A stretch of DNA of 61,306 bases. It comes from Bacteroidota bacterium. GTDB taxonomy: Bacteria; Bacteroidota; Bacteroidia; Sphingobacteriales; Sphingobacteriaceae. Position numbers and translations under genes: made by a program. The notes under the pieces are model-generated. The model saw only the letters and a program-made list of their open reading frames with translations, was not told the DNA's origin and ran no database searches. Positions within the stretch are counted from its first letter, which is position 1. The number at the start of each line of letters is the position of its first letter. This document shows positions 8,715 through 16,618 of the stretch, in pieces. The stretch lies in the NCBI GenBank assembly GCA_013288685.1, contig JABDBM010000016.1, forward strand, positions 1-61,306. The letters are read 5' to 3'.

Positions 8715-9302
8715 TCAATCCTCCAACCCCTTCCCATCCAATATTTGCGGTATATATTTTTCAACCCTGGCCTCGCGGGTTTTGGCTTGTTTGGCTGCTG
8801 CAAAATAAAGCAGGTAGCCTTTTTGCCGTCCGGGCGTTAAAGCTTCAAACGCAGTTTTCAGGGCAGGGATATGATCTAATTTATATTGAAATTCTTCAGG
8901 CATTTTGAACTCAGCAGTTGTTTTCATTTCCACCTTTAAACCGGCTTTTTCAACCTCAATGGCTTCGTGGATATAGTTCTTCAGAACGGATTCAAGGTCA
9001 ACTATTTCCCGAAGATTAGTGAACCGTATCTGCCGCGCTACCTGTACATTTTCGGTTTGCTGTATCAGTATGCCGTGGGTATCGCTCAACAATACGCCTT
9101 TCATAAATAAAAGCGCGCAATATTCTTTAAAGCCGTGTATTAAAACAATGTTACTATCCTTAAAAGTGTAGCATGGGCAGCCCCACTTCAGCTCTTCGGT
9201 AAGCCCGCAATCAAGCACGATCAATCTCAACTTCTCATACTCTTCCTGCCATTGTTTGGCTTTATTAAAAAAGAAATCAACTTTAGGATTCATTCCGCTC
9301 AT
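8715..9302 (-). CDS. YdeI/OmdA family protein
   Basis: A 195-residue protein with the two-part layout of the YdeI family: an N-terminal DUF1801-like domain (residues about 1-110, with EELKWGCPCYTFKDSNIVLIHGFKEY and a following LLFMKG strand) and a C-terminal OmdA-like helical tail (about 140-190), with the typical LTPGRQKGYLLYFAAAKQAKTREARVEKY stretch. The family is widespread in soil bacteria; some members have been linked to peptide tolerance, but the molecular role is not settled. It stands alone. The MSGMNPK N-terminus allows Met1 or Met4 as start. Confidence 0.8.
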   Translation of the reverse strand: MSGMNPKVDFFFNKAKQWQEEYEKLRLIVLDCGLTEELKWGCPCYTFKDSNIVLIHGFKEYCALLFMKGVLLSDTHGILIQQTENVQVARQIRFTNLREIVDLESVLKNYIHEAIEVEKAGLKVEMKTTAEFKMPEEFQYKLDHIPALKTAFEALTPGRQKGYLLYFAAAKQAKTREARVEKYIPQILDGKGLED

Positions 9303-9370
9303 TGCATCAATTGGTTATTTTGTATAATAAATTGCATGAAAACATTAAAAATAATTCGTGAATTGAAAAA

Positions 9371-9470
9371 GAACACGAATTCTCACTAATTGGACGAATT
9401 TCACGAATTAAATAGACGGTTTTCAAAATTCGTGAAATTCGATTTATTCGTAATAATTAGTGTTTATTCA
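9371..9470. repeat. dispersed inverted repeat with CACGAATT words
   Basis: A perfect 15-bp inverted repeat, CGAATTTCACGAATT at 9395-9409 and its complement at 9427-9441, is flanked by a second matching pair, CACTAATT at 9384-9391 and AATTAGTG at 9455-9462. The whole can fold as a long imperfect hairpin. It fills the spacer between the YdeI-like and DUF4256 genes and looks like a mobile or REP-like intergenic element. Confidence 0.6.
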
Positions 9471-9499
9471 ATTAATAAAAGATTTTACCGGCTCTAAAT

Positions 9500-10066
9500 T
9501 TATACCCTTAGCGATCCACGAAAACCCCTGGCCGCATAATACGAATCGGCGCCGTTGTGGTAAATGAAGACAGCGCCATAGCGGAAATCACCAAAAATAG
9601 CACCCCCAAGTTTCCGTATGCTGGCTGGCGTTTTCAGCCAGCTCGATGTTTTCGCATCAAAGTTTCCCAGTTGCTGCAATTGCCGGTATTGTTCTTCTGT
9701 TAATACTTCAATGCCCATTTCTGCTGCCATATCCATAATGCTATTTGCCGGTTTAAACTCTTTGCGTTTGTCCAGCGCTTCCCGGTCATAACAAAGGCTT
9801 CGGCGACCCTTAGGGCTTTCCGCCGAGCAATCGTAAAAAATATATTCGCCGGTCGTTTCGTCGTAGGCAACTACATCCGGCTCACCGCCGGTTTGTTCCA
9901 TATCATCCAGTGACCGAAGTTTTTCAGGGTTAGCTTCCAGCTTCGCTCGTACTTTAGTCCACTCAATACCCTTATGGCGGTGCGTATTTTTCGCAAAACG
10001 GGCTTTTAATGTGCTGAGCAGTTCCTCACTTTGTTGGGGCGACAACTCTTTTTTACGGCCTTTCAT
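9500..10066 (-). CDS. DUF4256 family protein
   Basis: A 188-residue protein with the DUF4256 signature: N-terminal LLSTLKARFAKNTHRHKGIEW, the central TGGEPDVVAYDETTGEYIF segment, the DCSAESPKGRRSLCYDREAL block (about residues 79-98), and the C-terminal KTPASIRKLGGAIFGDFRYGAVFIYHNGADSYYAARGFRG stretch. Function is not established for the family. The conserved Asp, Cys, Glu and His pattern would fit an enzyme, but this is inference. The gene is divergent from the small secreted-protein gene at 10100. Confidence 0.85.
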   Translation of the reverse strand: MKGRKKELSPQQSEELLSTLKARFAKNTHRHKGIEWTKVRAKLEANPEKLRSLDDMEQTGGEPDVVAYDETTGEYIFYDCSAESPKGRRSLCYDREALDKRKEFKPANSIMDMAAEMGIEVLTEEQYRQLQQLGNFDAKTSSWLKTPASIRKLGGAIFGDFRYGAVFIYHNGADSYYAARGFRGSLRV

Positions 10067-10099
10067 AATTTGCGTACCTTTATTCCAAACTTAATAACA

Positions 10100-10492
10100 A
10101 TGCTACCAAAGTTTAAATGGTTAATTTTTATATTCGTCATCCATTCTTCATCGGCTATTTGCCAGCAACCTCAAAATGATAGCTTCGCCATCATAAAGCA
10201 AGCAAAACACGACTCAAAAACCTTCAAACTGGAAAAATCTGTTTGGAAGAAATATAAACATTCACTCCCTTTAACATCTGATTATTTTAAACCCAACGCC
10301 CTGTCTGTTAATAATCCGGCTTTGTTAAATGACTCGGTTTATGTGGCGGCCTATCGAATAGAAGCGCATAAAAAAAATAATAAACGGCACACTGTAGCGC
10401 ATTATTTTTTACTTGGAGGCGAAATTGCAGCTTCTGTTTATGCAGCATTAATAATTGCAATACTCATATTTATTGCTCCCGATATGGGATAA
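10100..10492 (+). CDS. hypothetical secreted or membrane protein, 130 residues
   Basis: The ATG at 10100 (MLPKFKWLIFIFVIHSSSAICQQ) is preferred because it opens directly with a signal peptide; a longer form would overlap the divergent DUF4256 gene. The middle is polar (SVWKKYKHSLPLTSDYFKPNA) and there is one strong transmembrane helix near the C-terminus (EIAASVYAALIIAILIFIAP). This gives a periplasmic segment held by a C-terminal anchor. I do not recognise the family. Confidence 0.55.
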   Translation: MLPKFKWLIFIFVIHSSSAICQQPQNDSFAIIKQAKHDSKTFKLEKSVWKKYKHSLPLTSDYFKPNALSVNNPALLNDSVYVAAYRIEAHKKNNKRHTVAHYFLLGGEIAASVYAALIIAILIFIAPDMG

Positions 10493-10520
10493 AAATAAGT
10501 GTATTAACAGGCGCAGTTAC

Positions 10521-10635
10521 CCCATCATTGCAAGTAAAAAGCAAAGCTCAACTTGCCTTTGCATTATGTATAATCACTATGCAAAGTTGAGCCCCCACAA
10601 CCGTGGGGATCGTTGTTCCTCCTTGCAATGACGGG
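10521..10635. repeat. dispersed inverted repeat (CCCATCATTGCAAG / CTTGCAATGACGGG)
   Basis: CCCATCATTGCAAG at 10521-10534 matches the complement of CTTGCAATGACGGG at 10622-10635 with one mismatch. Inside it lies a second perfect pair, GCTCAACTT at 10546-10554 and AAGTTGAGC at 10584-10592. The outer words recall the CGTCATTGCGAGGA repeats common between genes in Bacteroidota. Confidence 0.55.
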
Positions 10636-10647
10636 TAGTTTACTATC

Positions 10648-11076
10648 TTATTTCATGATATTAAACATCCAGCGAATGCCAAAACGATCTTTACAAGTCC
10701 CCCAATACCCCCAAAATTCATCGTGCGGGGCTACAGCGTCTGCTCCGCCATCCGAAAGTTCGGCGAATAACCTGTCGGCTTCTTCTTTGGTGTCGGGGTT
10801 TAGGCTGATGGTAAAATTGTTGCCTTCTACCAGTTTTTGGCCCATGCTTTCCAGCATATCGGTTGCCATTATTTGTATGCCGCCAAGTATGGGCAGGGCT
10901 ACGTGCATGAGTTTGTTTTGGTCGCCTTCGGGCAGGGGAGGCGCGCCCGGATGCGGCGGCGCATCTTTAAACCGCATTGGCGGATTTGAAAATTCTGTTC
11001 CGAAAACTTTTGCGTAGTGATTAAATGCTTCTTCGGCATTGCCGGCGAAGTTTAAATAGATGGATACACTTGCCAT
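10648..11076 (-). CDS. VOC family protein (PhnB-like)
   Basis: A 142-residue single-domain protein of the glyoxalase/VOC superfamily, PhnB-like subgroup: it opens with VSIYLNFAGNAEEAFNHYAKVFGTEF, and has HVALPILGGIQIMATDM and NFTISLNPDTKEEADRLFAELSDGG, closing with WGYWGTCKDRFGIRWMFNI. These proteins are paired beta-alpha-beta-beta-beta units and often bind a metal, but this subgroup has no agreed substrate. It is the last gene of a four-gene minus-strand operon with ArsR, AHSA1 and DoxX genes, 15 bases after the DoxX gene, so it probably shares their ArsR control. Confidence 0.85.
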   Translation of the reverse strand: MASVSIYLNFAGNAEEAFNHYAKVFGTEFSNPPMRFKDAPPHPGAPPLPEGDQNKLMHVALPILGGIQIMATDMLESMGQKLVEGNNFTISLNPDTKEEADRLFAELSDGGADAVAPHDEFWGYWGTCKDRFGIRWMFNIMK

Positions 11077-11091
11077 AATTTTATATGTTTA

Positions 11092-11472
11092 TTAATTGGT
11101 TGCAATAATTTTTCGATCCGCCGGCCGTAAATACCATGATAAAACAGTAAAAATGGCAAATACAAACGGGGCAATTATTTGAACTTTAACATCACCGGCC
11201 GCAATATGCGAAATTACCGCTCCGGTCATCGCAAAAAATATACCCGCGTAGGCCCATTCCTTTAGCAATTTAAATTTCGGGATCAATATCGCAATTATAC
11301 CCAATACCTTCCAAACACCAATAATCGAAATAAAGTAGGTAGGATAACCCAGCGGTTTAAATCCTTCCACAACCCCTTTTACCTGCAGCGCCTGCATTAA
11401 GCCGCCCGAAAAAATACAAAAAGATAATATTACCGTAATTATCCAATACCAAATGAGTTTTTGCTTTTCCAT
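11092..11472 (-). CDS. DoxX-like membrane protein
   Basis: A 126-residue integral membrane protein with four predicted transmembrane helices (WYWIITVILSFCIFSGG; YPTYFISIIGVWKVLGIIAIL; WAYAGIFFAMTGAVISHIAAG; IIAPFVFAIFTVLSWYL), the size and pattern of the DoxX-like family. The role in the cell is not clearly known; related proteins are linked to redox or solvent stress. It lies between the AHSA1 and VOC genes with 7- and 15-base gaps, inside the ArsR-led operon. Confidence 0.85.
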   Translation of the reverse strand: MEKQKLIWYWIITVILSFCIFSGGLMQALQVKGVVEGFKPLGYPTYFISIIGVWKVLGIIAILIPKFKLLKEWAYAGIFFAMTGAVISHIAAGDVKVQIIAPFVFAIFTVLSWYLRPADRKIIATN

Positions 11473-11479
11473 TTTATAA

Positions 11480-11947
11480 TTATTTAAGTTTACTTACAAT
11501 GTCCTGTAACCTGTTATGTGCCCAATTGATGCCCTGGGCAAAGGGTAATTTTAATACCTCGTCGCGTTGCTTAACCGATTCGTAGATGGTATGCATGTTG
11601 ATTCTGCTGGTGTTGTCGGTGAGCTTTTCAAATTCCGTTATCTCCAGTTGAACGCCATAAGGTGTATTTTCCATCTCGAATGTCCGGATGATCTTTTGGT
11701 TTGCGATAACATCATGTATTGCGCCGCCCATTTTAACAACCATGTTTCCGTTGGGGCTGGTACTTTCAAATTGCCAGCTGCCGTGCTTTTTAAATTCCAG
11801 TTTCAGCACTTTGGTTCCCATCCATTGCTCAATAAGTTCGGCTTCCGAAAACGCTTTAAAAAGCAGCTCCAGCGGCAAATCAAATTCCCGGGTTATCAGC
11901 AGATCCTGTTTACCTTCTTCGGCATTAATTTTTGTTTTTAGTTCCAT
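11480..11947 (-). CDS. AHSA1/SRPBCC domain protein
   Basis: A 155-residue START-like (SRPBCC) protein of the AHSA1 type: ITREFDLPLELLFKAFSEAELIEQWMG near the N-terminus, a long antiparallel sheet with WQFESTSPNGNMVVKMGGAIHDV, and a C-terminal helix ending LPFAQGINWAHNRLQDIVSKL. These bind hydrophobic ligands, but the ligand is unknown. In many bacteria this family is encoded directly after an ArsR-type regulator, as here (4-base gap), and probably answers to it. Confidence 0.87.
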   Translation of the reverse strand: MELKTKINAEEGKQDLLITREFDLPLELLFKAFSEAELIEQWMGTKVLKLEFKKHGSWQFESTSPNGNMVVKMGGAIHDVIANQKIIRTFEMENTPYGVQLEITEFEKLTDNTSRINMHTIYESVKQRDEVLKLPFAQGINWAHNRLQDIVSKLK

Positions 11948-11951
11948 GTTA

Positions 11952-12278
11952 TTAGGATTTTTTTGCCTGGTATTGTTTCATAACGGATTCCAGTTTGTTA
12001 AACCGGTCATCCCACATCTGGCGGAAGGGTTCGATAAAGTCGGCTATTGCTTTCATTTTTTTTGCGTTAGTGGTATAGTAAATTTCCCTGCCGTTTTGCT
12101 TTTGTTCCAGCAATTCGCACTCGGTGAGAATTTGCAGATGTTTGGACACCGTGGGCCTGGCTGTGTCGAAATTGGAAGCTATTGCACCAGCAGTAAGGGC
12201 CTGTGAAGCAACCAGTAGCAGGATTGCCCTTCGGGTTGGGTCGGCTATGGCTTGAAATACGTCTCGTCTTAAATTCAT
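11952..12278 (-). CDS. ArsR-family winged-helix regulator
   Basis: A 108-residue winged-helix repressor: [44 protein letters not shown] (recognition helix) and [22 protein letters not shown] (wing). The C-terminal part ([23 protein letters not shown]) is the form usually found next to AHSA1 genes. The metal-binding Cys pairs of true ArsR/SmtB proteins are absent, so a small organic or stress signal is more likely than a metal. It is the first gene of an ArsR-AHSA1-DoxX-VOC operon, and two copies of a palindrome lie directly upstream, indicating self-control. Confidence 0.9.
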   Translation of the reverse strand: MNLRRDVFQAIADPTRRAILLLVASQALTAGAIASNFDTARPTVSKHLQILTECELLEQKQNGREIYYTTNAKKMKAIADFIEPFRQMWDDRFNKLESVMKQYQAKKS

Positions 12279-12281
12279 TGC

Positions 12282-12328
12282 GTAGCTATTTGACTACAAA
12301 TATATATGTAGTTATTTGACTACGCAAA
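12282..12328 (-). promoter_or_regulatory. promoter and paired operator of the ArsR-led operon
   Basis: On the minus strand, TTTG (12325-12328) and TATATTTG (12297-12304) are 20 bases apart, a full match to the Bacteroidota -33/-7 promoter. Two copies of GTAGtTATTTGACTAC (12282-12297, with one base changed, and 12308-12323) start 26 bases apart; each has GTAGT/ACTAC inverted ends. One copy lies between -33 and -7 and the other covers the start of transcription, the layout expected of a repressor operator. Confidence 0.75.
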
Positions 12329-12414
12329 TTTTTTTTGAATTTTTTACCTATCCGTGTTGCGATGTGCCTTCCTGTCGATTTATTGTTATCTTAGTTTATT
12401 AAACGTTTATGATA

Positions 12415-12939
12415 ATGAAACGCATCGCCTTGCTCTTGTTAACTTTTCTCGTTCTTAACCAGTGCCTGGCTCAAGCTTTCAAGGATAGCACAATAATTCT
12501 AAAGACATTTAAGGACTCGGCTACAATAGTTTTTGACCGCGATTCAGTCAAGTTTTATATAAAATCGGCAACCGCTATTAAGTATTTAACAAAATACCGG
12601 GAAAAAACCAGTTATTTTGGGCAGGGAACAAACGTATTGATTAATGCGCTGAAGTTCTCGCCCAACAAAACGTTTTATATCGGCGATAGATTAGTATATC
12701 TTCAAAATGACATGCCCGATACATTAGCGCAGCAAACCAGGTACGCGGGTCCGATCGAGCAAATTTTGCCCGACTTACTGGATGCCGGGGAAGTAATGTT
12801 ATATGATGTAAAACAGCATGTCTTTGTTTCTCTTATCCGAATAACGAAGCTGGCAGACGGGGATTTTGCTGGTGCATTTACAGAATTCAAAGCGTATTTT
12901 CCGAATGGAAGGCTGTTTTATTATACCAGAATTCGTTAA
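12415..12939 (+). CDS. hypothetical secreted protein, 174 residues
   Basis: An unrecognised protein with a clean signal peptide (MKRIALLLLTFLVLNQCLAQ); the ATG at 12415 was chosen over one two codons earlier because it gives the usual Met-Lys start. The mature part looks beta-rich, with STIILKTFKDSATIVFDRDSVKFYIKSA and a C-terminal FTEFKAYFPNGRLFYYTRIR. It ends 13 bases before the peptidyl-prolyl isomerase start on the same strand, so the two may share a transcript. No enzyme motif is visible. Confidence 0.6.
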   Translation: MKRIALLLLTFLVLNQCLAQAFKDSTIILKTFKDSATIVFDRDSVKFYIKSATAIKYLTKYREKTSYFGQGTNVLINALKFSPNKTFYIGDRLVYLQNDMPDTLAQQTRYAGPIEQILPDLLDAGEVMLYDVKQHVFVSLIRITKLADGDFAGAFTEFKAYFPNGRLFYYTRIR

Positions 12940-12952
12940 AATAGATCAAACC

Positions 12953-13525
12953 ATGAAAAAAATAATCATCCTTTGTTTAACAATAGCTATACCCTTCGCC
13001 ACTTTTGCACAGGCCCCCATCCACTGTCTTATTAAAACCGAATTGGGCGACATCGCTATTGAACTTTATCCTGCCAAGGCACCGGTTACAGTAGCCAACT
13101 TTATGCGATACGTTGATAAAAACTCATACAATGGCAGTAGCTTTTTCCGCGTGTGTACCCCCGCAAATGAAGCCACACGAAAAGTAAAGATACAGGTGAT
13201 ACAGGGTGGCAATGTGCCTGCTAACCAGAGTTTGGACAGTATCAAAATGGAAACCACTCAATACACCGGCCTGCTGCACAAAAACGGCACCCTCTCGATG
13301 GCGCGGGGCGGCCCAAACTCGGCCACAAGTGAGTTTTTTATTTGCATTGGTAACCAGCCGGCTTTAGACTATGGCGGCGCCCGCAACCCCGATGGGCAGG
13401 GCTTCGCGGCCTTTGGCAAGGTAACCGCCGGTATGGATGTCGTTAAAAAAATTCAGGCACAAAAAGATACGGCGCAATATTTAATTAAGCCGGTGAAGAT
13501 TTATGGGATAAGCAGAACAGAGTGA
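12953..13525 (+). CDS. secreted cyclophilin-type peptidyl-prolyl isomerase
   Basis: A 190-residue cyclophilin with a signal peptide (MKKIIILCLTIAIPFATFAQ) starting at 12953; a longer reading would overlap the upstream gene and hide the signal. The cyclophilin core is evident: TELGDIAIELYPAKAPVTVANF, SSFFRVC, IQGGN, NGTLSMARGGPNSATSEFFICIGNQP and GFAAFGKVTAGMDVVKKI. It would speed proline isomerisation in periplasmic protein folding. The bacterial-type short loops are present, while the usual Trp in the binding pocket is not evident. It runs toward the tRNA-Gly gene. Confidence 0.9.
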   Translation: MKKIIILCLTIAIPFATFAQAPIHCLIKTELGDIAIELYPAKAPVTVANFMRYVDKNSYNGSSFFRVCTPANEATRKVKIQVIQGGNVPANQSLDSIKMETTQYTGLLHKNGTLSMARGGPNSATSEFFICIGNQPALDYGGARNPDGQGFAAFGKVTAGMDVVKKIQAQKDTAQYLIKPVKIYGISRTE

Positions 13526-13532
13526 TAAAATA

Positions 13533-13563
13533 CTTGCGGCAAAAATAAATATTGTTACATTTG
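13533..13563 (+). promoter_or_regulatory. promoter of tRNA-Gly
   Basis: CTTG (13533-13536, one change from TTTG) and TACATTTG (13556-13563, exact TAnnTTTG) are 19 bases apart and lie about 35 bases upstream of the tRNA, the expected Bacteroidota promoter spacing. Confidence 0.7.
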
Positions 13564-13597
13564 CACCCCGCAACCGCAAAAAGCGGACAGCACCAAT

Positions 13598-13673
<76 letters not shown>

Positions 13674-13702
13674 AATCCTTTCCCGCCGGAAAGGATTTTT
13701 TA
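13674..13702 (+). terminator. rho-independent terminator after tRNA-Gly
   Basis: AATCCTTTCC (13674-13683), loop CGCC, GGAAAGGATT (13688-13697) form a perfect 10-bp stem followed by a T-run, directly after the tRNA. Confidence 0.85.
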
Positions 13703-13757
13703 TTTGGGGGCCGTTGCGCGGCATCATTGTGACTTAAATCGGGCTCAATACTATTAA

Positions 13758-14486
13758 TTATTCCAGCTCTTCATCTATCTGCTTAATAATTTCATTTATC
13801 TTATCAATCCCTTGCCCATAGGCCTTAATATTATCAGTAATCTCGCCCTCCTGGAATAGCAGCAACCGCATTTTCGGCATCCGTAAAATTTCCTGCCAAT
13901 TGGTGCCTTCGCCTTTTACATTCATTTGCAAATGATCTTCAACAAAAGGGGTTACATAGTTTTCTCTTAATGCGTTAAATCGTTGATTTTTCAGAGCGAT
14001 AAGCGGGAAATTCTTTTGATATAAATCAGTAATGTTCTTCAGCAGTTCGGTATTTTCAACAATATCAAGCCGGCCGCTCCCCTTTAACGCTTCATACCTG
14101 CTTACCCGCGGGTTAATTTGCGCGCTACCAAAAAAGCACCATTGATAGTGATTTAAGCTATCGTTATTTAAAGCCTGCCCACTGCCAATTTTTTGAAAGT
14201 AATAAATGCCGTGCAGTACCTGGGTAAAAGCCAGCTTGTCGGCGGTCATTTCTTTTTTGTCGTCGAGCAGGTCTTTTTTTAAGGAAGTAAAAAACTCTTT
14301 TTCTTCTTTCCGGTCTTTTAGGCGCTCACTCCAGTTATGAAACCAAATGGAGACAGTTACCGCAAAAACAATAATGGCTATCTCAAGCAATATTTCTTTC
14401 AGCTTGTGTTTCCAATTAGTTTCCGGGTTTTTTAAAGCTTTATATGCAGCCTTGGTGTGCTTTTTTATCAGTTCATCTTCTGCCAT
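13758..14486 (-). CDS. DUF6090-like membrane protein
   Basis: A 242-residue protein whose layout fits the DUF6090 family of Bacteroidota: a charged N-terminus, one transmembrane helix at about residues 30-50 (ILLEIAIIVFAVTVSIWFHNW), then a charged helical region (ERLKDRKEEKEFFTSLKKDLLDDKKEM) and a mixed C-terminal part with SRYEALKGSGRLDIVEN, a stretch typical of this family. The long part is probably extracytoplasmic. Function is not known. It is convergent with the tRNA terminator and has no close partner upstream. Confidence 0.7.
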   Translation of the reverse strand: MAEDELIKKHTKAAYKALKNPETNWKHKLKEILLEIAIIVFAVTVSIWFHNWSERLKDRKEEKEFFTSLKKDLLDDKKEMTADKLAFTQVLHGIYYFQKIGSGQALNNDSLNHYQWCFFGSAQINPRVSRYEALKGSGRLDIVENTELLKNITDLYQKNFPLIALKNQRFNALRENYVTPFVEDHLQMNVKGEGTNWQEILRMPKMRLLLFQEGEITDNIKAYGQGIDKINEIIKQIDEELE

Positions 14487-14672
14487 ATAAATTAAAGTTA
14501 TGAGTAAATAACAAAAGCGGTGGATTGGCGAAGCTAATTTAACTATTAATTTTCATTTACTGCTGGTGCGATTTGAACCGGGAGACACATGCTTTTCGCT
14601 GACAGCTTAATTAGAAATATACAATAATTGCTGGTGACGATGGGCAAAAGTAAAGGTTCATTTATTTCTTAA

Positions 14673-15347
14673 CTACCTTACGCTTTCCTTATAATCAAAT
14701 CCTTGCAAATAGGAAATTTTCCATTTGTCGTTGACTTTTATTACCCTAAAAGTATATGAAAAATCTCTCCAACTCTGATCAATGTTCGAATCAAGTTTTC
14801 CCCAGGTCCATTTCAATTCTCCTCTATCATTGTTAAGGTTAACAACTTTAATTGCTACATTATCCCAGGAGAGATTATCCTGGCATAAACACCAGGGGTT
14901 TACGTCATTGGCAAAATTGAATGTTGGAAGTTCATAAACGTTCCACTTTTCGAATTGGTTGTTTTTTATTTTCTTATCAAGCGTCTGAATAATTTGATTA
15001 TAATTATCGATGAACTCATCAGCAAAAAATCCGGTCTTTCTTAATTTTTCAAGATTCTGATTTTGCTTGTCAAGATCAAACCCGATACAAATGCTGTCTT
15101 TACTCAAGGCAGGGAGCAAATCAATTGAGTTTTTAGAGTCACCCCATTTAAGGACCTGTCTAATCAACGACTGAATCTCATCTTTGTCCTCATTATCATC
15201 CGATTTTATTGGTTCAGTATTGGCTTTCGCCGAAGGGCTATATTTGCTGCCAGAATCAGTTTTAGTGGAAGAAGTAGATTTAATATCAGCATTACAGCCA
15301 AAAAGAATGAGTCCAAAAGTTAAGCATAACAGGCCCGGGTATTTCAT
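14673..15347 (-). CDS. hypothetical lipoprotein, 224 residues
   Basis: A lipoprotein signal with lipobox LFGC (Cys18), then a Ser/Thr/Lys-rich linker (about residues 20-55, SSTKTDSGSKYSPSAKANTE) that would hold the folded part away from the membrane. The rest (about 55-224) looks like an NTF2-like or SnoaL-like alpha+beta domain, with LIRQVLKWGDSKNSIDLLPAL first and SYTFRVIKVNDKWKISYLQGF last; this is inference from shape only. It lies 27 bases from the small membrane protein gene upstream on the same strand. Confidence 0.6.
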   Translation of the reverse strand: MKYPGLLCLTFGLILFGCNADIKSTSSTKTDSGSKYSPSAKANTEPIKSDDNEDKDEIQSLIRQVLKWGDSKNSIDLLPALSKDSICIGFDLDKQNQNLEKLRKTGFFADEFIDNYNQIIQTLDKKIKNNQFEKWNVYELPTFNFANDVNPWCLCQDNLSWDNVAIKVVNLNNDRGELKWTWGKLDSNIDQSWRDFSYTFRVIKVNDKWKISYLQGFDYKESVR

Positions 15348-15374
15348 AGTATATTTCAGTTGATTGTTGTGCGT

Positions 15375-15698
15375 TTACAATAGTTTAAAAAAGTACATTC
15401 CGGAAAAGACAATTAGCGCTATCAGCACGATAATCCTGGATACCATGAGCCCGTTTGAGTTAAAAATGCCGGTGCCTTTTATCCTTAACAAAATAAACAA
15501 GCACGATATCAAATAAGCAAATGTAATTCTCCACCAATACTCAATACAGGTAAAAAGCAAGTCGAAACTAAACGCAGGGGTATTTTTTTGCACGCAAGGC
15601 GCGAATGAAGAATATATTTCAAATAATACATAATAAACAAAACTTACCGATGCAATAAGAATTATAGTTGTGAGTATTGGCGATTTATTAGGTTTCAA
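15375..15698 (-). CDS. hypothetical small membrane protein, 107 residues
   Basis: Three predicted transmembrane helices (PILTTIILIASVSFVYYVLF; WRITFAYLISCLFILLRIKG; MVSRIIVLIALIVFSGMYFFKLL) and two Cys residues in the loop between the first two. I do not recognise the family. It is followed by the lipoprotein gene on the same strand with a 27-base gap, so they may form a pair. Together with the neighbouring Bro-N gene this stretch (13758-16595) has an accessory character. Confidence 0.5.
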   Translation of the reverse strand: MKPNKSPILTTIILIASVSFVYYVLFEIYSSFAPCVQKNTPAFSFDLLFTCIEYWWRITFAYLISCLFILLRIKGTGIFNSNGLMVSRIIVLIALIVFSGMYFFKLL

Positions 15699-15749
15699 AC
15701 TGAGCAGGATTGCGATAATTTAGCTTACTGACGAACGCGGGTTGAAAAT

Positions 15750-16595
15750 TTAATCACCTAATTTTTTTGGCCTTGTAGCATCCGCTTTCAGCATTTTGGC
15801 ATTTTTTGCCGTTACAATTCTTTTACCTGATTTTTCTTCAATCGCTTTGCGCGTATTACCGGCTATCGTACCGCCTTGCTGGGCAATAACTCTATTTTGT
15901 TGAAATGTTTTTGGCTTTTTCTCCTTGCTTATTTCTGTTGTGGTCGCCTCGGCAAGCATATTCAACACCAATTCCAAATTGGTCATATTATCACGAAGGT
16001 TTTCTTTTTTCAGCCCTTTTAGGTTTTTATATTCCTTTACCGTTTTACCTGCCCAGGCTTTCGTAATTTCATCCGTTAAAATAGCAAAATCCTTTCCTTT
16101 CTGAACACCACGGTTTTCCCATTCGTCGGTAAGTTCTTTGCGCACTTCAATGCTTTTCAATCGTTGATTTATCCATGCTGTGCTATATCCTTTTTTTAGG
16201 TAAGTTTCCATTAATCTTTCAATACCTATTTCAGGATCTTCAGTTTCTTCAATGCGCTCATAGCCGACTTTAGCTAGCCAAATTTTAAATGGTTCGGCTT
16301 TGGGTGACGGCACTGATTGTACCAAACGTAATAGTTGTTCGGTATCTGCTACATCCGTTTTGTAGTACTTGCCGTCAGTCGATTGCATTTTCAGTTGGTT
16401 ACAATTTGTAACCAACTGACTTCCTTCCTTTATCAGCCTATGCTTCAAAACCTTCCAATAATTATTAGCATTAGGGCTATCTGTTAGAACGGCAATCACA
16501 TCAACAATACTAAAATACCATTTCTCCTCCTCCTCATTCCAAGCAGTACGAACCTGTTTGCTTTCGAATAATTTGATAGCTGCTTCCTTTTTCAT
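15750..16595 (-). CDS. Bro-N (BRO family) domain protein, antirepressor-like
   Basis: A 281-residue protein with an N-terminal Bro-N domain (residues about 1-110): KLFESKQVRTAWNEEEEKWYFSIVDVIAVLTDS, NYWKVLKHRL, and LLRLVQSVPSPKAEPFKIWLAKVGYERI. Bro-N domains bind DNA in phage antirepressors and baculovirus BRO proteins. The C-terminal half is lysine-rich and helical, with WINQRLKSIEVRKELTDEWENRG, a form that recurs in chromosomal Bacteroidota and resembles DinD-type proteins. No other phage genes surround it, so it is a stand-alone gene or a relic. The target is unknown. Confidence 0.82.
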   Translation of the reverse strand: MKKEAAIKLFESKQVRTAWNEEEEKWYFSIVDVIAVLTDSPNANNYWKVLKHRLIKEGSQLVTNCNQLKMQSTDGKYYKTDVADTEQLLRLVQSVPSPKAEPFKIWLAKVGYERIEETEDPEIGIERLMETYLKKGYSTAWINQRLKSIEVRKELTDEWENRGVQKGKDFAILTDEITKAWAGKTVKEYKNLKGLKKENLRDNMTNLELVLNMLAEATTTEISKEKKPKTFQQNRVIAQQGGTIAGNTRKAIEEKSGKRIVTAKNAKMLKADATRPKKLGD

Positions 16596-16618
16596 GACAT
16601 ATTTTTGTTAATTTCATA

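Noticed and set aside
12866..12952. Longer start for the cyclophilin gene.
   Set aside because: It overlaps the upstream gene and would bury a clear signal peptide that begins at 12953.
14561..14606. A minus-strand stretch reading CCCGGTTCAAATCGCACCAG, similar to a tRNA T-arm and acceptor end.
   Set aside because: The flanking bases do not pair as a T-stem and no other tRNA parts are present; at best a worn tRNA fragment.
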